DNA of 64,000 bases from Protea cynaroides (taxonomy: Eukaryota; Streptophyta; Magnoliopsida; Proteales; Proteaceae), in the NCBI GenBank assembly GCA_028583415.1, contig CM053266.1, positions 78,503,237 to 78,567,236 of the forward strand. The letters run 5' to 3'. Of this stretch, positions 1 to 11,225 are shown piece by piece. Below the pieces are notes generated by a model. It worked only from the letters and a program-made list of their open reading frames with translations, did not search any database and was not told the DNA's origin. The position numbers and the translations under genes are program-made. The first letter of the stretch is position 1, and the number at the start of each line of letters is the position of its first letter.

Positions 1-695
1 CGGATTTTCAGAACCTTGGTTCAATGTCCACCTCCAAAGGCATGTACCCGAGTTCAAAATATTTCATGATTGTACTTTTAACTGGGAAGAGCTCGAGCAA
101 GCCAAGATCCAAGAGCAGAGCAAGGAGCAGAAATCCAAGACAGAAATGATCAACATCAGCAACCTGTTCGAGGACGATCAAGTGATGATGCTCACCGGTG
201 AAGATCAAGATAGGAGTCCCGATATACAACAATTCACCCTTCCCATCAATGGAATAATCTGCAATTGAAGTTGTTATGATAATTTTGTTTACCCAAAGGG
301 GTTGCCATGTAATCCACATAATGACTATGTCTAAGCCTAGGGTCCTTAGGTCTTTAGATAAGATTGAGTCCTTTTCAAGTTTTGAGTTTGTTCCACTAGG
401 AACCGTTTCCTCTGTACCTCTACTTTTGAATATGAATAAAAATGATATTTTGAATTACACTGCGTTTACTTCTTCCTTTCCTTCTCCTTCTAACTCTAAC
501 TTTGAAAATGATGAGAATGATGAACCATCTCTTGAAATATTACAATCCATCCAAGCCTCGGAGGAGAAGAAGGCTCAATCTATCAGCGAAAACTTCAAAA
601 TAATTAACCTCGGTTCAGCAGAGCAACCTCGAGAAATAAAGATCGGTGCTACCTTAACAGAAGAAAAAGCCAAACAAATGATAGAATTACCAGTG
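1..695 (+). pseudogene. Fragment of a Tat/Ogre-type Ty3 retrotransposon polyprotein
   Basis: Plus-strand reading gives two coding-like blocks broken by stops. The first (about 1-265) is charged and glutamate/lysine-rich. The second (about 315-695) ends with REIKIGATLTEEKAKQMIEL. That phrase resembles the segment just before reverse transcriptase in plant Tat/Ogre-type Ty3 polyproteins, where an (E/I)KIG..LT.EE...M..LL pattern precedes the RT domain. The RT itself is absent: the reading stops at 696, where a short direct repeat begins. The left edge lies outside the window. This is a dead fragment abutting the truncated Tekay LTR. The Tat assignment rests on one motif and is moderately uncertain. 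Confidence 0.5.
280..354 (+). repeat. Direct repeat copy 1 (about 75 bp)
   Basis: The segment beginning TAATTTTGTTTACCCAAAGG recurs at 696-772 with a 2-bp indel and a few substitutions. Both copies contain a stop in the Tat-like reading frame, and together they bracket the second coding block. They may be a duplication made during rearrangement of the fragment. Confidence 0.7.
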
Positions 696-772
696 TAATT
701 TTGTTTACCCAAAGGGGTTGCCATGTAATCCACATATAATGACTATGTCTGAGCCTAGGGTACTTAGGTCTT
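696..772 (+). repeat. Direct repeat copy 2 (about 75 bp)
   Basis: Second copy of the repeat at 280-354. Its right end coincides with the first base of homology to the Tekay LTR, so it marks the breakpoint where the LTR lost its 5' part. Confidence 0.7.
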
Positions 773-1240
773 ACTGAGCTAAGTTGTGAGCTCACCCTTG
801 TATATATACATGTTTTTAGATGTTGATGTAGGTTACACTGTCGAGGACTACGTGGATGCTCCAGTATATGAAAGAGCTGCTGCCCTGAAAGTGCAAGCAG
901 GGGAGGACGAGCATGACGCTTCATGCGAGTGCCCTTTCTGCATGTACCTCTAGGATATTGGATTTGTTTATTTTATTTATTTTCAATTGGATTTATAAGT
1001 GATCTAAGGATAATTATTTACATTCTGGTGTTTTGAATAATTAGATATTTTATTTAAATTATCAATAGAGAACTCAGTTCATTTAATTTAAGACTTCTGC
1101 TATATTTAATTATATTCTGATTATGGTTATGTGCAATGGTTTGTATGAGTGGTCACGATCTTATTGAGATCCTGGTGTGAACCATTGGTTCAATGATGGT
1201 TCACTCACACTTCTGGTTCAACCGAAATTAGAGTGTGACA
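771..1240 (+). repeat. 5'-truncated 5' LTR of Tekay-like element A
   Basis: From TTACTGAGCTAAGTTG to the terminal GTGTGACA the segment matches 11974-12443 almost base for base, by eye over 90%. That match is the 3' end of the full LTR at 10315-12443, so the two are the LTR pair of one element. The first roughly 1.65 kb of this copy is missing, replaced at about 771 by Tat-like sequence. It is followed directly by a tRNA-iMet-type primer site, as expected for a 5' LTR. Confidence 0.85.
820..953 (+). CDS. LTR-embedded conserved short ORF (element A 5' LTR)
   Basis: Unrecognised. After a pyrimidine tract and an AG (TTTTTAG), an open frame of about 45 codons runs to TAG. If the exon starts at 820, its first codon is completed by a G from an upstream exon. 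The peptide has D-V-D-x-G-Y-T-V-E-D-Y near the start, then A-A-A-L, E-D-E-H-D, and a C-E-C-P-F-C ending one short residue run before the stop. Equivalent ORFs occur at the same place in five other LTRs in this window, with mostly whole-codon length differences. No ATG opens this frame within the exon. The upstream exon is lost here because the LTR is truncated. Confidence 0.4.
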
Positions 1241-1242
1241 AC

Positions 1243-1256
1243 TCGGTATCAGAGCA
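1243..1256 (+). other. Primer binding site of Tekay-like element A
   Basis: CGGTATCAGAGCA lies 3 bp after the LTR end. It matches the usual plant initiator-Met tRNA primer site TGGTATCAGAGC with one difference. It fixes the element's orientation as plus. Confidence 0.8.
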
Positions 1257-1600
1257 CTTAGGCTCTGTCCAACATACCATATTTGCACCTAACAAAGTCA
1301 ATGAACTGAGATAGGACGAATTTAAAAATCTTAATAAAAACACACCTTAAGCACCTGTTGATTCCTGAGACTAAATATGAAAGAGCATAACATACCATAC
1401 TGAAATAAGAACTTAATGAACAGTCATGCTCTAGATAGAAAACCAAAATAACAAGCAGAATGATCATAAACTACCATTAAGGTAAAAACATCCAAGAGTG
1501 AAAAAGTTAATTATACTACAGGGTACAGTCCACAAGCCAGACAGTTACCCTGTTATAATAAAACTGTATTGATAGGAGGAGAGAAAAATAAAGTGATCTA

Positions 1601-2773
1601 TCATGGGGTTGGGGGCATAGGAGGAATAGGGTCAGCAATGTCATAATCATGCTCATAAGCGACCCTAAGCCAGTGTACCTGCTCCTGCGTGACTCTGAGG
1701 CTACGAGAGAGGCGCCCTAGGTCACGGTTCATCTCGCGCTGGGCATCCCGAATATCCATAAACATACCCATCACAGTATGGGGAGGAGGCTGGGATGGTC
1801 CAGCTACAGGTATGGGTTGCGGTTCCGATGCAGGAACGTCCTCCATCTGATCATCATCATCCCTTGCCTCTTCTACATAAGCTACATTGGCTGATGCTGC
1901 TGCTGCTGCCGCTGTTGCTACCCTTCTAAGTGAATGAGGACGAGCCTCTAGCTCCTCATCACTAATCAGCAGGTTATCCATCTTCATCCGGACAATGGCA
2001 TCCTAGTCAATGTCTGATGTCATGGTGTCCTCAACCGCAATCTCATCCCTCATGTCTACTCGAAGGCGCTGCAGGAGTGTAGTGATAAGCCGGCCATAAG
2101 AAAGGTTGCTTATCTGGTCGAGCATGGTAGCCTGACGCATGGTCCTGATGAAAATGTAAGGCAGGCAAACCCCACTCCCTAGTGTAGACACAATAAGTTA
2201 GGTACTGGGTGAGCTGAGATAACTCACTGCAGTAGTCGCTCTAAGGAACAATGTCATGCTGGATAATGCGGCAATATACTCGAGGAACAGGTCTCAAACT
2301 GACAGCTTTCATGGGTGCCCCTGGGTTAAGGATCTGCTCTGAAACCTCCTGGCGCAGATCATCAGTAAAGAAACCCTTCATTTTGGGATCACAGTAAACC
2401 AAGTCACCATCATTAGGAATCCCCAAGAGGTCAGCGAGCTAGTGAGTGTCGAAGGATATGGGGACACCCTTGACAAAGCTGGTTAGGCGAAGGTCCTTAC
2501 CATGGCTGAAGTCGTTAACATTCCCCTCGACCTCCAGGTTAGCGTAGAAGTACTTGACCAAGTTGGGTCGGGTAGTCATTGTGTAAGTGATAACTGGTAG
2601 CCACCCAAGTGCACCAAATGTTGCTTCAACATTGAATCGTTGTAGTTGTCCAGGTTTACACAATGACCAGATTCTATGTTCTTCACTTTGAACCATGGAA
2701 AACGGGCCTGCGTTGTCGCCGAACGAAACCACCGTTCATCAAACTGCGAAACCGGCAGGTGAGGACAGTTCAT
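1601..2773 (-). pseudogene. Antisense ORF of element A, 'putative plant transposon protein' type
   Basis: Read on the minus strand, consecutive frames give a protein broken by stops and shifts. The start resembles FDERWFRS. Next come GWLPVITYT, NLVKYFYANL and FVKGVPISFD. These are followed by LLGIPNDGDLVYCDP, then a CRIIQHDIVP block and VCLPYIFIRTM. The C-terminal part is low in complexity and partly charged, ending in a PIPPMPPTP tail. The order (REFYANL-like, KGVPISF, IIQH-I-P, LPY-I) matches the plant-specific domain found beside Ty3 retrotransposons, often antisense to gag-pol. It lies between primer site and gag. A homologous antisense ORF occupies the same place in the element at 59304; both contain DxIVRM...ELEARP. 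Its function is unknown. Confidence 0.6.
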
Positions 2774-3146
2774 GCCGAAGCATACGCATGCTTACCAGCA
2801 CCCCAATGCTAAGACATTGTGAACTACAAAACAAAACAAAACAATGAGATTGTGTTAAAATTTTCAAAATTTCAGCAGCATAACGATAGTATTTAAAGCA
2901 AAAGCCTCGAACTCACCCAAAATCTAGGTAGGAGGACTTATGTAACAATCTAACAATATATGGAAACCAAACAATCATCAAACAAGCAAGAAATTGAACA
3001 ATTTCCAGAAAAATCGATTTTTGACCAAAACCTAGGTCAAAAATCCCAAAATTTTGATTTTGAGAGAACCACATAGTGGAACCTCAAATAAATTGAGGGC
3101 TTTTGTTCATAGAGGTCCCAAAACCATTTCTAAGCCGAAGGAAAAG
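2774..3146. other. Non-coding internal leader of element A, left of the solo LTR
   Basis: AT-rich sequence with no sustained reading frame. It is interrupted at 3147 by a solo LTR and continues at 5537. Confidence 0.5.
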
Positions 3147-3532
3147 TGTAAGACCGATATTGAACTAACCGGTCTTACCACCTTGTACCAGGTCTACCTA
3201 TCATGGTCGAGCCACGTGGACCAAGTGTATGAAGAAACCACAAGACCAAGTATGAAGTTTAACTCAAAAATAGTAAAAAAATGAGTGTGTGGTCGCATGC
3301 CTAAACAGGTGTGATCGATACCACCTCAAAAGAGTCCAACCCATGACTTTTAAGTCATGAACCCATGATTTTTAAGTCATGGGGTCGCATGTTTTAAAAC
3401 GTAGGGTCGATGGATTCTGCGACCCTACATGCGACCCTACGATAACAGTCAGAAACCAGAAATTAGGAAACCTTCCTAATTCAAAGGGGTCTTTCCTAAA
3501 CTCATTGGGACTTATTATGGAGGGTTTTCCTC

Positions 3533-3540
3533 TATAAATA
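3533..3540 (+). promoter_or_regulatory. TATA box of the family B LTR
   Basis: TATAAATA follows CCTC and lies about 390 bp into the LTR. A purine-rich leader follows. LTRs C (59570) and D (17302) have a similar box at a comparable place. It probably marks the U3/R junction. Confidence 0.6.
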
Positions 3541-5139
3541 GGATGTCCCTTAGCCTCTTTCACTCCTTTAGAACCCTAATTGAAAGTGAGAAAAAGTGAA
3601 AGAGAAGGAAGAGAAGAAGAGAAGGAAACTTGAAGAAGAAGACTAAGGAAGAAGAGGAAGTTCAGAGAAACCTCTGAATTAAGGTATGAACCTAATTCCC
3701 TACCTGAATAAGAGAGCCTAGAATAGTTATGAAGAACGTAGGATTAGGAGAAACCCAAATCATCCATCCATGGACAAGTTCCAAGGGAATCCATGGAGGA
3801 AATCATTGTGGGCAATGGAAAGTGTGTAAAATTTGTAGTTTTTAGCCATAGAACAATCATAGAATGGACCATGATAGTAAGCCAAAGGATCCAAATATGA
3901 AGGAATGGACCGTAGAGTGAAAGGTCGACACAAAATACGTGTGGTCGCACGTAGGTCAAATGATATCCGACCCTACGAGACCATATGATCGACCACATGC
4001 CCTCGGGAAGTCCCAGGGAGGGTGTGGTCGCACGTAGGGTCGAATGGTATCCGACCCCACCTGTGACCCTACACCCTAGGGTCGCAAAAATTGCTACCCT
4101 AGGTGCGACCCTACCTGCGACCCTACACCCTGGGGTCACAGAAACTGCTACCCCACCTGCGACCCTATAGTTTCTGCTAGTCTAAACATATTGGAATTAA
4201 TTCTAATTAAAATCTATCGACTTGTTAGGTATTTTCAAGTGATTTAAAAGTGATTCAAAAAGCTTGAACGAGGATCTACGATCAATCAAAGGTGAGGGAA
4301 CAAGACCTAAACTAATTGGCTAATAATAAACTATTTTTGTTTATTGAGTCCAATATCGTGAATGATTCTATGTTTGTATGATTGTAATGTGCATATCACA
4401 TGTCATCCACTATTCCTGTTATTACTGTTCATGCATATTTAATTTTTGCTTATTTTTAATATGATGATGATGATGATGCTAGGAATAGGCATGTGAATGT
4501 TTGTGTGTGGTTAGTGTACTTGATGCGAGTAGAGCATCAGGGGGAGGACGTGACACTGTGTTTCAGCCTAGTCACTAGACTCTAGCTCTATCTCTACTCA
4601 AGTCTTGTCCACTAACATCGTCGTATCGCCATTACCTTAGCAGAACTATTACGTCGTAGGGCATCAGGGGAGGTGGTCTCGGACCGTGTAGTCTCTGACT
4701 CTGCCTGGGGGCCTTAGCTCTATCTCTATGGACATATTGAGGGATGCTGGGGTGAGGCCTTGGATACACTATTTGATATTAGGATTGGTTAGTTGCGAGC
4801 CCAGTTTGCAAGCCCTCGCCAATAGGGGCTTACGTGTTGGTATGGGTAGAGCATCAGGGGAAGTGTGATGCGGTGCGATCCTAAGCACTTTAGCTCTAAC
4901 CCTATTCCATGGTGGGTGCATGTGGGGGCGGCAATGGTGTTTGATCCATTGAGCGGTTCCACACATTCATGTATAGAGGTGCGGTGGCCACCTATCCTTT
5001 CTATTTCACATTGCAAACTTATGAACCAGACCAAAGATATGAATTGAATGCATGCATATGTTTGTTGCATTGTTTTTTTTACTCACTGAGCTCAAGTTGG
5101 AGAGCTGACCCTCACGCGTGCAATTCTTTTAGTTTCTGA

Positions 5140-5257
5140 TGTTGCAGGTATTATGGTTGAAGATTATGATGACACGCCAACATATGAATAGGTGGCGGCT
5201 ATGATGAGCAAGCTGTAGAGGACGAATATGACTCGTCAAGCTAGCGTTTCAACTATG
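5140..5257 (+). pseudogene. Degenerate copy of the LTR-embedded ORF (solo LTR B)
   Basis: After CTTTTAG the frame reads S-D-V-A-G, then V-E-D-Y-D-D-T-P-T-Y-E, followed by a TAG. A shifted frame continues with V-E-D-E-Y-D-S-S before a stop near 5240. This mirrors D-V-D-x-G...V-E-D-Y...E-D-E-H-D in the intact copies. The Cys motif is lost. Confidence 0.4.
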
Positions 5258-5536
5258 GATACGCTTAGTATTTAATTTTCGTATTTGGATATTTGTAATA
5301 TGTATTAAATTATGTTTTGGTTACTTGGAGATAAATAGAATATTAATTATTTATCATGACTAGACCTCAATTCATTATCTGTAAGACTTTCGTTATTTAC
5401 TTTATTATCTCTGATTAATGTGGAATGTGTTTTGGTTTAACATGGTGGGGATAGCCTATTTGAGATCCTGGTTGAACCATTGGTTTATTGACGGTTCATC
5501 ACACCATTCTGGTTGGTGCAGAATTGGGGTGTGACA

Positions 5537-6216
5537 AAAAGAGTTCCTACGGTTAGAATCATCTAAACCAAGAAAAACCTAGTTTTTGGGCAAGAAACCA
5601 TGAAAAAATCAATGTAAAATGGAGAGAGGAAGGAAGAACCTTACTTGGAGATGATGTTTAAGGTCTTGATTGGAAGAGAATCGCTTCTAAAGTCACCGGT
5701 TGGACTGTAGCAACTCACCAAGTCAGAGAGGAATCGCCACCGGAGAGAATGGAAAGAAGAAAAGTGAGAAAAAGACTCACTTTTTACGATTTTAAAGGTC
5801 TTTTAGGGCATACCGGTTGACGGTTTTACCTATACCGGTCGACCGGTACCCCCCTGGGTATATTGACCGGTAGCTCTCGGTCAGGAGGAAATTCCTGACC
5901 GGTCGACTATACCGGTTGTGCCATACCCTATAGGGCTACGACCGATACATCGACCGGTACCTCTCGGGAACTCCGAGAGGTTGGTCCGCCTGGACATACC
6001 GGTCGCACTACAATACACAGTGCCGTAACCGGTATGTTGCGACCGGACAAGTATTCTGAGCCGGAAAGTTTTGAGAAAATTTTAAATTTTTTTATTAAAG
6101 CTTCCTTTACGATTTTTACCTTACACTTGTTAAAGACTAATACTATTATGACTATTCAAATGTTCCTCATGTGTTATGTCTTCTTCTCATATCCAAACAG
6201 GAAAGACTAATTTAAG
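5537..6216. other. Non-coding internal leader of element A with ACCGGT-rich repeats
   Basis: No gene. Between about 5810 and 6060 the sequence is crowded with ACCGGTCGACCGGTA-like words, the same word family seen in the U3 and mid-LTR of elements A and D. Confidence 0.6.
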
Positions 6217-7625
6217 ATGGCAGGCAGAAATGGTCGCAAAGGTTAACAGAAACGTCTCCACTCAAGGGTGCGTCAAGCCGAGGACAATGTGGAAGCAGGA
6301 AACGTTGGTGAGCAAAACCTGAACCCAGACGGTGGAACCCCAATCAGGGATAATAGGGACAGGACACCAATGGGAAATGGTGGAGAAGGGCAGAGTCACA
6401 AAGCACCAACAAATTTGCCAGGCCCTCCTTACACTAACTCTGAGACTATTGTGACAAATCTGGTCTATCAGATAGAAGCTCAGCAGAAGGTGTTCTTAAA
6501 TGAGATGCTGAAGATGTTCAGGCCACCAGGATATATCCCTACAGAAGGTATGCCCGAGTCTGGGGAAAATAATACTACGCTGCCAGTGGATGGTAGCAAT
6601 GGGTCGATGAGCCAAGGACATAATCCACAACTACCACACCAATTTTTGACATCGTCTGCCTATCAGGGGATCTATCCGTACCCACCACCATGGTATAGAA
6701 CAAATGCACAGGGGCAGATTAACCTAAGCCGAGCGGTGGATAGGTTTTTGAAATTGAAACCCCCTACCTTCACAGGGAAACCAGGAAAACCATTATGGCC
6801 TACACAGTGGGTTGCTGAGATGGAGAAGAACTTTCGTCTGATGACTTGCACGGAGGATAAGAAGGTGCTATTTGCTATGCACATGCTCAAGGAAGATGCT
6901 AATGCCTGGTGAAATTCTACCCGGACATACTTGGAGACGAAGCACACTCAGATCACTTGGAAAATATTCAAGGGAGCCTTCTTTGATAAGTACTTTCCTA
7001 AGAGCTTTTGTGATAAAATGGAGAAGGAATTCCTTAACCTGCAATAATCCCAATTGACTGTTGATGCGTACCAGCAGAGGTACGAAGAGCTATTTTTCTT
7101 CGCTCCAGCAAGCATGCAAGAGGAGGAAACCAAGACCCGTAGGTTCACCATGGGATTGTGAGGTAGTATCCAGGAGCACGTCTTGGGTTTGGAGAAGAAG
7201 GTGTATAACAAGGTTGTGCAGATTGCTAGGGTGATTGAATCAAGCCAAAGAGACAGCTTCTTTACTCAAAACAGGGGACTGAAGAGGCCTGCTACTGAAA
7301 CTTCGGGTGAAGGGAACACTAGACCATTCCTCCCATACAGGGCTCAGTCTGCTATGATGCCAGCAAGGAATACTACTGCACCACCACCATCACAAGTAGC
7401 TAGTGAAAACCCTAATGTCAAATGCTTCAACTGCCAACAATTAGTCCATTATGCAAAGACTTGTACTCTACCTAGAAAGCAACTGCCACAACAAGGGAAG
7501 ATATTTGCAGTCACTACTGAAGAGGCAGCAGCATCACCTGATGTGGTTACTGGTATGATTCCGTCCCTTACCATTTTTGCTTACTATTTGGTTATGTATG
7601 AGCATGTAGAACTAAGGGATAAGTA
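6217..7625 (+). pseudogene. gag: gag of Tekay-like element A (broken)
   Basis: ATG at 6217 opens MAGRNGRKG and meets TAA at codon 10. The frame then runs to 6912 and resumes after further stops. The capsid-like region has the retrotransposon gag pattern: PTFTGKPGKPLWPTQWVAEM, then A-M-H-M-L...A-N-A-W, then FFDKYFP. A zinc knuckle C-F-N-C-(4)-H-(4)-C lies near 7429-7470 (CFNCQQLVHYAKTC), with Q-L replacing the usual G. In-frame stops at about 6910, 7045 and 7158 sit where Trp or Gln/Arg codons would be expected, consistent with C-to-T decay. In a live element Gag would form the particle and bind the RNA. This copy cannot make it. Confidence 0.8.
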
Positions 7626-7925
7626 AATTCCAAGAACTGTAGATATAGCTGGTGTACCCGCCAGAGTACTCTTCGACTCTAGGGCTACACACTCCTTTGT
7701 TTCTATGTCATTTGGGAAGCGAATGGAATTACCTGTCAAGTCCTTAGCCCTAAGCTTGATAGTTCGCTCTCCGTTGGGAGTAGAAGTGGTGTTGAATGAA
7801 TGCTATGGGCCGTGTTTAGTTAGTATTGAGGGGCGAAACCTAGAAGCAAATCTAATTCAACTCAAGATGGCAGACTTTGATGTCATTTTTGGGAATGGAT
7901 TGGCTAAGCCATCATTCAGCTAGCT
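7626..7925 (+). pseudogene. Aspartic protease region of element A (active site altered)
   Basis: The frame reads A-R-V-L-F-D-S-R-A-T-H-S-F-V-S. The retroviral-type aspartic protease signature is D-S-G-A-T, so the Gly next to the catalytic Asp is now Arg. A frameshift near 7890 splits FDVIFG from LGMDWLSHH, normally one continuous FDVI-GMDWL block. Together with the stop at 7624, this shows an inactive protease. Confidence 0.75.
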
Positions 7926-9484
7926 TATTATGTGGCGAAAGAAAACTTGTTTTTAAGGATGATAAGGAAAAGGAGTTTGGCTTCACTGGAACCAAGTTAC
8001 CTAGGAAGCGGAAGCTGATCCTCTCTGCCCTAAAAGCTAAGAGATGCTTAGAGAAGGGAGGAGTGGGGTATTTAGTATCTGTGGTCGACATCACTGTCGA
8101 GGTGCCAAAGATGGAAGATCTAGATGTGGTATGAGAGTTTTCAGATGTATTTTCAGAAGATCTACCAGGTTTACCTCTAGACAGGGCTACAGAGTTCGTG
8201 ATAGACCTCATGCCAGGGTCGGCGCCGATGTCTAAGGCACCGTACAGGATGGCCCCTACAGAATTAAAGGAGTTGAAGACCCAATTACAAGAATTACTAG
8301 ATAAGGGTTTCATACGACCAAACATATCGCCATGGGAAACACCTGTATTGTTCATAAAGAAGAAGGATGGTAGCGTATGACTATGTATCGACTATCGAGA
8401 GTTGAACAAGTTAACCATCAAGAACCGATACCCTTTGCCTAGGATCGATGATCAGTTCGATCAGTTGCAGGGTGCAAAGGTTTTCTCAAAGATTGATCTT
8501 AAATCAGGGTATCACCAATTGAAGATCAAGGCAGGAGATATTCCAAAGACTGCTTTCAGAACAAGGTATGGGCATTATGAGTTCCTTGTAATGTCATTCG
8601 GGTTAACTAACGCTCCAGCGTCGTTCATGGAACTAATGAACCGAGTGTTTCATAACATGTTGGACACTTCGGTCATCATATTCATTGACGACATCTTGGT
8701 TTACTCAAAGGACAAGGAGACTCATGCATCACATTTGAGAGCAGCCCTACAATGGCTGAGAAGGAAGAAGCTTTACGCCAAGTTCAAGAAATGCAAATTT
8801 TGGCTGAAGGAAGTGGCCTTCTTGGGTCACGTAGTATCTGCAGACGGTATCAAGGTAGATCCAAGCAAGATCATAGCTATAGTAGGATGGGATGCACCGA
8901 AATCAGTTGCAGAGATTCGTAGTTTCCTTGGATTTGCTGGTTACTATAGAAGATTCGTGGAAGACTACTCAAGAATCGCCGTTCCACTCACCAGATTAAC
9001 CAAGAAAGGAGAAAAGTTCATATGGACAGATGAGTGTGAGAAGTGCTTTCAGACTTTGAAGTAAAGACTAGTCTCTGCACCTATCTTGACCATCCCAGCA
9101 CCAAGCTTGTCGTTTACCCTATATATGGATGCCTCAGGGTTGGGTCTTGGATGTGTGTAGATGCAAGGAGAACAGGTGATTGCCTATGCATCAAGACAGT
9201 TGAAAGAGCATGAGAAGAACTATCCTACGCATGATCTGGAGTTAGCAGCGGTCATGCACGTAATCAAAACTTGGAGGCACTACCTTTATGGTGAAAAGTT
9301 TCAGATCAAGTCGGATCACAAGAGTTTGACTTACCTTTTTACTCAGAAGGACTTAAATATGAGACATAGGAGATGGCTGGAGCTATTAAAAGATTATGAT
9401 TGTGACATTCAGTACCATCCGGGTAAGGCAAACGTCGTGGCTGATACCTTAAGTAGAAAGTGGGCATTGAAACCTGAGGCATGA
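7926..9484 (+). pseudogene. pol: Reverse transcriptase and RNase H of Tekay-like element A (broken)
   Basis: RT landmarks appear in order: [54 protein letters not shown], and catalytic F-I-D-D-I-L-V-Y-S at 8681-8707. Next come LGHVVS and [12 protein letters not shown]. RNase H follows with [24 protein letters not shown] and ADTLSRK at its end. Single-codon stops at about 8132, 8378, 9062 and 9158 break it. The wording matches the Tekay/Del branch of plant chromoviruses. In a live element it would copy RNA to DNA and remove the RNA strand. The high similarity suggests a moderately recent death. Confidence 0.85.
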
Positions 9485-10300
9485 CCTAGTACAAACGCTG
9501 CACTGTGTGCTACGGCCTTGGGCTCAATAGAGAATGATGAAGAGCATATATCTAAGCGTGTGCCCTAGATTTCAAAAGAGCGGGACGAGAAGCTATCGCT
9601 TATCGAATTTGCTTATAACAATAGTTACCAGGCTACGATCCAGATGGCTCCATATGAGGCACTCTATGGGAAGAAATGTCGTACACCTCTGTTATGGAAT
9701 GAGGTGGGAGAGAGAAGGATTGTAGGACCGGAGTTCGTAGAAGAAACTTGTCGAGCGATTGATCAAATTAAGGAAAGAGTAAAGATAGCTCAAGTTCGAC
9801 AAAAGCACTATGCAGATAACCGATGTCGAGATATGGAGTTTGTAGTGGGTGACAAGGTATTCTTGAAAATATCACTTGTGCAAGGTCTGAAACGGTTTGG
9901 TAAGAAGGGGAAGCTATGTCCCAGGTATGTGGGACCATATGAGATTTTGACCAGACGTGGTAATGTGGCATATCAACTGGCTCTACCACCATCCATGTCA
10001 AGCGTTCATGATGTGTTCCATATTTCTTTATTGAAGAAGTATGTCAGGGATCCATCGCACATCTTGATAGCAGACCCACCAGACTTGACAGAGGACTTGA
10101 CATTTAAAGTGGTACCTGTGATGCTCACAAGCCGAAAAGTACAACATCTCTAAAGCAAGGATATCCATTATGTTAAAGTGCATTGGAAAAGCCAAGATGT
10201 AGAAGAAATCACTTGGGAGGAAGAGAATGCGATGCGAAAGGAGTCCCTAACCTTTTCGACGAACAAGGTACGTACAAATTTCGAGGCCAAAATTTATTTT
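9485..10300 (+). pseudogene. Integrase C-terminal remnant and chromodomain-like tail of element A
   Basis: After RNase H about 90 bp lead into EFAYNNSYQAT and APYEALYGKKCRTPLLW, the end of the integrase core. The HHCC zinc domain and the DDE residues are missing, so several hundred bases were deleted near 9565. The GPY/F-like part is present (GKLCPRYVGPYEIL), then HDVFHISLLKKYV. After a stop at 10151 the tail reads VKVHWKSQDVEEITWEEE, the chromodomain-type ending typical of chromoviruses. Without a core the element could not integrate on its own. Confidence 0.8.
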
Positions 10301-10314
10301 AAGGGTGGGGGAGT
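10301..10314 (+). other. Polypurine tract of element A
   Basis: AAGGGTGGGGGAGT directly precedes the 3' LTR. The same tract precedes the LTR at 16995. Confidence 0.8.
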
Positions 10315-11225
10315 TGTAAGACCCGCACTCCATGAACCCGATCTAAACCTTTAATTCATGTCGTAACAGGTCTTCCAATCATTACCAGGCCAGACGGGAC
10401 GAACAGATGACAACCAGGTATGAAAACGGACCTAATGTATGATATTTTTTCATACCGATCGATGGTACCGGTTGATGTTACTGGTTGACCAGTATGTCTG
10501 CGCGGGCAGACTACTTAGATCCGAAAACGGATCTCTGCGGGTCCCACTTTCCTAATCTCTAGCCTAAGGACTTTCCTAACATAAGAAAACTTTCTAAACT
10601 CTATCCTAGTCTATTTGAGGACCCTTAAACCTCCTTAGAACTCTTTCATTGATCCTCACAAACCCTAGAGAGGAGAAAGAGATCGAAAAAGGAGAAAGAG
10701 CTAAGGAAGGAGGGAGAGGAGCCGTCGTTTGCCGTTGGACGAAGAACACCATACTTGCGAACCAACGGTAAGTGCTTGAACCTTCCTCTAAGTTAAGCAT
10801 TATAGATGATTAATCATGAATTGATCAATACCATGCAAGAAGAGGTATTGATCTAAAACCCTTAAATTTGCCGTCAAACCCTAATACAGTCGATGAACCC
10901 TAGAATGCATAGGAGAAACCTTAGAATCAATAGGGGATGACTGACGGAAGGTGAACACCAAATTGATGGTCTTCCGGAGTCATACCGGTTGACCATACCA
11001 GTCGCACCATATGCAACTGGTACTGCAACCGGTACCTCTCGGAGACTGGTCTGTGGGGGACCAGTCGACCATACAGGTCGCACCTTTCCCCATAGTGTCG
11101 CGATCGGTACTTACGACTGGTACTGCGACCGGTATGCACTATGAGGAGTGTTTTTGACCCAGTTGGTTTTTCGACCAACGTAAACCCTAAGAAACTAATT
11201 CTAATTCAACCCTAACATCATGTAG

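Larger units (their letters stand above)
3147..5536 (+). mobile_element. Solo LTR (Tekay-like family B) with perfect 5-bp target duplication
   Basis: The segment starts TGTAAGACC and ends GGGGTGTGACA, the same ends as the other Tekay-like LTRs here. It is flanked on both sides by AAAAG (3142-3146 and 5537-5541). No internal region is present, so it is a solo LTR left by recombination between the two LTRs of an inserted element. It is 2390 bp long. It contains a TATA-like site (3533-3540), GACCCTAC-rich short repeats (about 3990-4170), and three diverged copies of a GGGCATCAGGGG...TTAGCTCTATCTCTA module (about 4530-4910). The sequence differs widely from LTR A, so it is a distinct family. Confidence 0.92.

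Noticed and set aside
9534..9725. Separate ORF over the integrase remnant
   Set aside because: It is an off-frame reading of the integrase end; the frame with APYEALYGKKCRTP is the real one.
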